64,000 nt of DNA from Limivivens faecihominis (GTDB lineage Bacteria; Bacillota; Clostridia; Lachnospirales; Lachnospiraceae), in NCBI RefSeq assembly GCF_020686945.1, contig NZ_JAJEPR010000001.1, positions 124,001 to 188,000 of the forward strand, given 5' to 3'. Every line of letters begins with the position of its first letter. Within the stretch, counting starts at the first letter, position 1. The position numbers were made by a program, and so were the translations under genes. Under the pieces are notes generated by a model, which did no database searches, was not told the origin of the DNA, and saw only the letters and a list, made by a program, of their open reading frames with translations. This document shows, one piece after another, positions 60,129-64,000 of this stretch.

Positions 60129-61481
60129 ATGGATCAGAGTTTTATGAAAGAGAAGGCGGTCATGCCTCTGGTGATCTCCATGGCGATTCCCATGACGATC
60201 TCCATGCTGGTCAACTCTCTTTACAACATTATTGATAGTTTTTATGTGGCGAAGATCAGCGAGCAGGCCATGACGGCCCTCTCCCTGGTTTACCCGGCGC
60301 AGAATCTGCTGACGGCCGTCACCGTCGGTTTTGCCATCGGTGTGAACGCGGTGATCGCCTATTATCTGGGGGCAGGCTTAAAAAAGCTGGCCGACACGGC
60401 GGCAACCCTGGGCTTGATTTTCAACATCCTTCACGGTTTCCTGATCGGGACCATCTGCATCGTCGGTATGCCGGCTTTCCTGGGGCGGTTTTCGAGTGAC
60501 AGTGAGATCATCCATCTGGGAACCCAGTACGCGAACATCGTCTTCCTCTTCGGCATTCCGATCGGAGCGGGCATTTCCTATGAAAAAACCTTCCAGGCCA
60601 TCGGCCGCATGAAGGTGTCCATGGTGAGCATGCTTGTGGGCTGTGTGGTAAATATCATTCTGGACCCGCTGATGATCTTCGGCTTCGGACCGATTTCGGC
60701 CATGGGCATTAAGGGCGCAGCTTGGGCTACCGGCATCGGTCAGGTGGTGTCCCTGGTGATCTATCTGGCGGTTTATTTTAAGGATCTTGACAACATTCCG
60801 GTGCGGATTTCGCTGAAAAACCTGACCGAGAGCGGCAGAACCCTGAAGAAAATGTACGGCATCGGTATTCCGGCGACCCTGAATCTCGCGCTGCCCTCCC
60901 TCATGATCACCGTACTGAATGGCATTCTGGCGGCTTATTCCGCCTCCTATGTGCTGGTGCTGGGTGCGTATTATAAGCTTCAGACCTTCATCTACCTGAC
61001 CGGAAATGGCATCGTACAGGGAATGCGTCCCATCTGCGGCTACAACTACGGAGCGGGAGAGTACAAGCGCGTGAAAGATATCTTTAAGGCCGGTCTCGAA
61101 CTTATCAGCGTGGTCATGCTGGCGGGAACTGTGCTCTGCTTCCTGATTCCGGATCAGCTCATCGGCATTTTCACCTCCAATGAGGAGACTATCGCCCTTG
61201 GAAAAGAAGCCCTGCTCATCATCTGCCGCGGCTTCGTGATCTCCGGCGTTTCCGTCACGATCTCCGGCGTGCTGGAAGGCCTCGGAAAAGGCGTAGAGTC
61301 CCTGGCCATCTCCCTGGTGCGTTATCTCGTGGTGATCCTTCCGCTGGCTTTCCTTTTCAGCCGCTTCCAGGGCGCTTCCGGTGTCTGGCAGGCCTTCTGG
61401 GTGACTGAGATTGTGGCTGCGCTGCTGGCGATGGTGCTTTTCAAACGAATCATGGGAAAAATTTCAAAAGAAAAACGTTGA
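60129..61481 (+). CDS. MATE-family efflux transporter
   Basis: 450 residues from the ATG at 60129 behind GGGAGG; the frame opening at 60087 lies in the terminator. Twelve membrane segments in two halves. MATE features are PLVISMAIPMTISMLVNSLYNIIDSFYV at the N-terminus, LGAGLKKLADT, the GIPIGAGISYEKTFQAIGRMK block and GMRPICGYNYGAG at residues 305-317. Such proteins export cationic drugs or metabolites in exchange for Na+ or H+. The substrate is unknown; the leader suggests it is induced by a small molecule or by another signal. Confidence 0.92.
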   Translation: MDQSFMKEKAVMPLVISMAIPMTISMLVNSLYNIIDSFYVAKISEQAMTALSLVYPAQNLLTAVTVGFAIGVNAVIAYYLGAGLKKLADTAATLGLIFNILHGFLIGTICIVGMPAFLGRFSSDSEIIHLGTQYANIVFLFGIPIGAGISYEKTFQAIGRMKVSMVSMLVGCVVNIILDPLMIFGFGPISAMGIKGAAWATGIGQVVSLVIYLAVYFKDLDNIPVRISLKNLTESGRTLKKMYGIGIPATLNLALPSLMITVLNGILAAYSASYVLVLGAYYKLQTFIYLTGNGIVQGMRPICGYNYGAGEYKRVKDIFKAGLELISVVMLAGTVLCFLIPDQLIGIFTSNEETIALGKEALLIICRGFVISGVSVTISGVLEGLGKGVESLAISLVRYLVVILPLAFLFSRFQGASGVWQAFWVTEIVAALLAMVLFKRIMGKISKEKR

Positions 61482-61507
61482 CAAAAAAAAGAACTTTGTG
61501 TTATTAT
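61478..61507 (+). promoter_or_regulatory. Promoter of the DUF2798 gene
   Basis: TTGACA (61478-61483) at the MATE stop codon, 18-nt spacer, TATTAT (61502-61507); an exact TATAAT at 61505 has a longer spacer. Confidence 0.6.
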
Positions 61508-61557
61508 AATCCCTGCAAAATTTTATAACAGCTTTTAAATGCAAATGGTAGTGAATT

Positions 61558-61607
61558 GACAACGGGTGTTGTCTGTAGCGAAAGTTACGGACAGGGCCCG
61601 TTTTTTT
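61558..61607 (+). ncRNA. Attenuator-like leader with mutually exclusive hairpins
   Basis: GACAAC-GGGT-GTTGTC (61558-61573) forms a small hairpin. The same bases ACGGG (61562-61566) and GTC (61571-61573) are needed for a terminator: ACGGG/CCCGT closing over GTCTGTAGC-GAAA-GTTACGGAC, then seven T (61601-61607). The two folds cannot coexist, the usual design of a transcription attenuator or riboswitch. The ligand class is not identified. Confidence 0.6.
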
Positions 61608-61630
61608 GCTGCCGGAACAGGAGGAAAAAT

Positions 61631-62116
61631 ATGCCGCAGAATAAGAGAGAAAGTCTGATTTTTACCGTAATGATGTGTTTTTTCATGGTGTTTTTCATGA
61701 GCATCTATAACGTTGCCTGTCACCATGGCGCTTTGAATCTGGAGATTGTCAAGGATGCCTGGATCGGCTTCCCGATTGCCTACTGCTTTGCCATGTGCTG
61801 TGACTGGTTTCTGGTATCCGGCCTGGCAAAAGGCTTTGCCTTCCGTTTTCTCGTGAAACCGGAGAGCGAGCCCTTTAAAAAAGCGATCGCTGTTTCCTGC
61901 TGTATGGTGGTTCCGATGGTCATCATCATGTCTTTCTACGGAGCGATGGAAGCAATCGTCAGCGGAGGAGCCGGCTGGAATCAGCTGCTTCTGATCTGGA
62001 TCACGAACATTCCCAGAAACTTTATCATGGCGCTGCCCCTGCAGCTGCTTATCGCAGGCCCCTTTATCCGAGGACTTTTCCGGAAGCTGTTTCCGGAGGG
62101 TACGGTGCTGGCCTGA
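61631..62116 (+). CDS. DUF2798-type membrane protein
   Basis: 161 residues from the ATG at 61631 behind GGAGGA. Four membrane segments: LIFTVMMCFFMVFFMSIYNV, an amphipathic FPIAYCFAMCCDWFLVSGLA, AIAVSCCMVVPMVIIMSFYG and a C-terminal MALPLQLLIAGPFI. The pattern matches the DUF2798 family, small integral membrane proteins of unknown function. It follows the MATE gene but has its own promoter and attenuator-like leader, so it is separately controlled. Shared induction with the MATE gene is possible because both carry leader terminators. Confidence 0.8.
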   Translation: MPQNKRESLIFTVMMCFFMVFFMSIYNVACHHGALNLEIVKDAWIGFPIAYCFAMCCDWFLVSGLAKGFAFRFLVKPESEPFKKAIAVSCCMVVPMVIIMSFYGAMEAIVSGGAGWNQLLLIWITNIPRNFIMALPLQLLIAGPFIRGLFRKLFPEGTVLA

Positions 62117-62124
62117 CCTTTATG

Positions 62125-62171
62125 ATTTCCGGGGCCGGATGGTATTTACCACCCGCGTCCCGGAAATTTTT
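62125..62171. terminator. Bidirectional intrinsic terminator
   Basis: ATTTCCGGG (62125-62133) pairs with CCCGGAAAT (62159-62167), with further inner pairing GGATGGT/ACCACCC, then TTTTT. Convergent genes lie on both sides. Confidence 0.88.
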
Positions 62172-62177
62172 GTGTTT

Positions 62178-62645
62178 TTATGCCATCTGATTTACCATCT
62201 TATACTTATAAAGCATTTCCGCGTGGTTCTGCTCTTCAATCTGGATGTCAGCCAGGAGTTTTCGAAGACCGGTCTCGCCGAAGTTAAAGACGTTGGTATT
62301 GTACTCGCCGGAGACCAGCTTTTCCGTTCCAATGCAGTCTGTGGCCAGAAAAGCGTCGTGCTGCTTGGCCTCGGGATTTGCCATGGTGCTGTAGGAAGCT
62401 TTGGGAGCATAGTCCCGTCCCTGGGTGTCATTGCAGTCACAGTCCGGAAGATTGCCGGAGAGCACCTGACTTAAAGACTGATAATGTTCTTCTTCCTGCT
62501 TCTGAATGGACTGAAACAGGCTCTTGAGTTCGGGATCACGGGCAGCCTCTGCATATTTTCCATACTTTTCCACACAGCTTTTCTCCTGGGTCTGGAGATC
62601 CTGAATGACTGCCCGCTCTTTTTCATTTAAAACAATGCTCATCAT
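62178..62645 (-). CDS. CotF-family spore coat-like protein
   Basis: 155 residues, ATG at 62645 (a second ATG follows directly) behind AGGAAAGG on the minus strand. All-helical, ferritin-like arrangement: LNEKERAVIQDLQTQEKSCVEKYGKYAEAA, LFQSIQKQEEEHYQSLSQVL, and after a Cys/Asp loop (NLPDCDCND) GLRKLLADIQIEEQNHAEMLYKY. This is the pattern of the Coat_F (CotF/CotM-like) family made during sporulation or in the cytosol of Clostridia. It suggests an endospore-forming ancestry. Transcribed alone. Confidence 0.8.
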   Translation of the reverse strand: MMSIVLNEKERAVIQDLQTQEKSCVEKYGKYAEAARDPELKSLFQSIQKQEEEHYQSLSQVLSGNLPDCDCNDTQGRDYAPKASYSTMANPEAKQHDAFLATDCIGTEKLVSGEYNTNVFNFGETGLRKLLADIQIEEQNHAEMLYKYKMVNQMA

Positions 62646-62733
62646 GATTTCTTACATCCTTTCCTAAATGATTACAGAAAAAGTATGGCCCGGATTTGGA
62701 GATTTATTCATCTGCCAGCCGATGAGATTCCAG

Positions 62734-62762
62734 TGGACATTTTTTGTGATTCGGCCTATACT
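62734..62762 (+). promoter_or_regulatory. Promoter of the 62796 gene
   Basis: TGGACA (62734-62739), 17-nt spacer, TATACT (62757-62762), 33 bases before the ATG. Confidence 0.6.
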
Positions 62763-62795
62763 GGAACTATCGTGCGACAGGAGCGGGGAGAAAAG

Positions 62796-64000
62796 ATGAG
62801 AGAAAAATTTCACGGGGTTCCTATGCTGCCCTTCGGGATTTTGGCTGGTTTTGCGGAAGAGCGGGAGATTCGGCTCACGGACCTGGCGGAGGAGGGCTTT
62901 CGCTTCCGGACGGCAGAAAAAACAGAGGAGCCGGGCAAATTCCGGCTCTGTTTTTATAACAGTTTGGCGGGCGGCTACCGGGAGATGGAGCTTACCGATT
63001 TTGAGATGGAAGAGGAAGAACATACAAGTTTCTTCTATATATATGTGGTTTATACAGAGTCAGAAACTTATCGAAAAGAGGTGCGCCGCCTCATCGGGCA
63101 GTACAGCCGTTACATCCGTCTGAAGCTTATGGAAGATGACGGGGAGCTTGCGAAGGCGCTGACCGGTTATCCGGCGGAAAAAGATTTGGTGGAGGCCTGT
63201 TCTCTGGAGGAGCAGAAGCGGCGGTGGTTTTCGGAACTGCCCGTGGATGGGGTATTTCCGGAGTTTCCATCGCTGGCCCTGGAGCTGGACCGGCCGGAAC
63301 TCTACAGGAAGTATCTCTCCATGGAGATCGGGGAATTTTCAGCCTGGTACTGGCCTTGCAATGGCCTGGGAGAATATCCGCTGGCCAGAAGAACCCCTGA
63401 CCGCCTCTACATCGGAAATTCCTTCTGTCATCTGCTCTTTCCGGAAAAAAGCCAGCTCTTTGCGCTGCTTGAAAAAGCCTCGCGGGAGGGTTTAAGTGTG
63501 ACCCTTTCCTTTTCCTATATCCGGGATTTTCTGCTGGAATCCACAGAGGAGCTTCTCGATGAACTGTCCGCCTGGTGCGGCCAGAAAGAAAGGTGGCTCG
63601 AACTTCTGGTCAACGACTGGGGTCTGGCAGAACTTCTCCGAAAAAAGAGGAGCCCCTATCTGGAGCCGGTTCTCGGCCCTCTTTTAAATAAGAGAAAAAA
63701 AGATCCGAGGCTGGCCTGGAAGACAGGAAGCCTGGAAAGTCTGGCGGAAAACAGCCTCAATGCGGACTTTTACCGGGAGTTTCTGGCGGAAGAGCTGGGA
63801 ATCCGGCGGTATGAGTGGGAGGCCTGCGGCTACCCGATGAAACTGCCCCCGGGAAACCATAGCCTCCATCTGCCCTTTTACCAGACCAATACCTCCCAGT
63901 TTTGTCCTCTCGCGGCGGGAGTCCTCCGGAAAGACAGGGGAAAACAGAAATTACCGGAAAACTGTCCCCATTTCTGCGAGAGCTACACCTACCTCTATCC
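62796..64000 (+). CDS. U32-peptidase-like protein, 3' end outside window
   Basis: The frame from the ATG at 62796 (GGGGAG five bases upstream) stays open to base 64000, giving 401 residues without a stop. The central part VNDWGLAELLRKK, VLGPLLNKRKKDPRLAW resembles the region of U32-type peptidases and their relatives that follows the conserved VNxWG strand; CGYPMKLPPGN and several Cys toward the cut end recall metal-binding positions in that family. The N-terminal ~190 residues match nothing known to me. It may be a peptidase-like enzyme of unknown substrate; the assignment is tentative because the C-terminal part is missing. Confidence 0.55.
   Translation, partial: MREKFHGVPMLPFGILAGFAEEREIRLTDLAEEGFRFRTAEKTEEPGKFRLCFYNSLAGGYREMELTDFEMEEEEHTSFFYIYVVYTESETYRKEVRRLIGQYSRYIRLKLMEDDGELAKALTGYPAEKDLVEACSLEEQKRRWFSELPVDGVFPEFPSLALELDRPELYRKYLSMEIGEFSAWYWPCNGLGEYPLARRTPDRLYIGNSFCHLLFPEKSQLFALLEKASREGLSVTLSFSYIRDFLLESTEELLDELSAWCGQKERWLELLVNDWGLAELLRKKRSPYLEPVLGPLLNKRKKDPRLAWKTGSLESLAENSLNADFYREFLAEELGIRRYEWEACGYPMKLPPGNHSLHLPFYQTNTSQFCPLAAGVLRKDRGKQKLPENCPHFCESYTYLY

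Overview
The window looks like chromosomal DNA of a gut Lachnospiraceae-type Firmicute (Clostridia). Supporting signs are AGGAGG-type ribosome binding sites, sigma-A promoters, many hairpin-plus-T-run terminators, a class II galT, a CotF-type spore coat protein, a sortase-anchored surface protein and the lar nickel-pincer genes. I saw no rRNA, tRNA, CRISPR array, prophage or complete insertion sequence.

Layout. 1-5.5 kb: end of an unknown gene, mtnN, an unknown membrane protein bracketed by two copies of a ~141-bp structured repeat, pgi, a D-2-hydroxyacid dehydrogenase and an acidic coiled-coil protein. 5.6-24.4 kb: a membrane-anchored class A beta-lactamase-fold hydrolase on the minus strand, then on the plus strand a BTAD regulator with a degenerate GGDEF-like C-terminus, two small proteins sharing a C-terminal module, and a 4908-residue sortase-anchored repeat protein (adhesin/stalk). 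24.4-31.3 kb: glycogen phosphorylase, an AraC regulator with galK and galT, and a PAP2 membrane protein. 31.4-33.8 kb: an AT-rich three-gene cassette (XRE regulator, AAA ATPase, TOPRIM-like protein) resembling an anti-phage module. 34-40 kb: an SH3/NlpC-P60 cell-wall hydrolase behind a long stem-loop leader, larB-larC-larE and a CapA-like protein. 40.2-45.5 kb: sulfur metabolism, with mnmA, cysK, a LysR regulator, an Rrf2/IscR-type regulator and metY. 45.5-60 kb: a rhamnoside utilisation locus with two AraC regulators, an ABC importer without its ATPase, a GH78 enzyme, two GH106-like enzymes and a rhamnosidase remnant. 60-64 kb: a MATE transporter and a DUF2798 protein, each behind a leader with an intrinsic terminator, a spore coat protein and a U32-peptidase-like gene cut by the window end.

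The most distinctive observations are: (1) a short non-autonomous element family with GTAAC...GTTAC ends and 8-bp target duplications, in three ~141-bp copies plus one 27-bp solo end module with its own duplication; (2) the XRE-AAA-TOPRIM cassette; (3) the regulator / two small proteins / giant adhesin unit, whose last small gene overlaps the adhesin start; (4) several structured leaders and palindromic operators of unknown class. Functions rest on motif recognition by eye; no database search was run.
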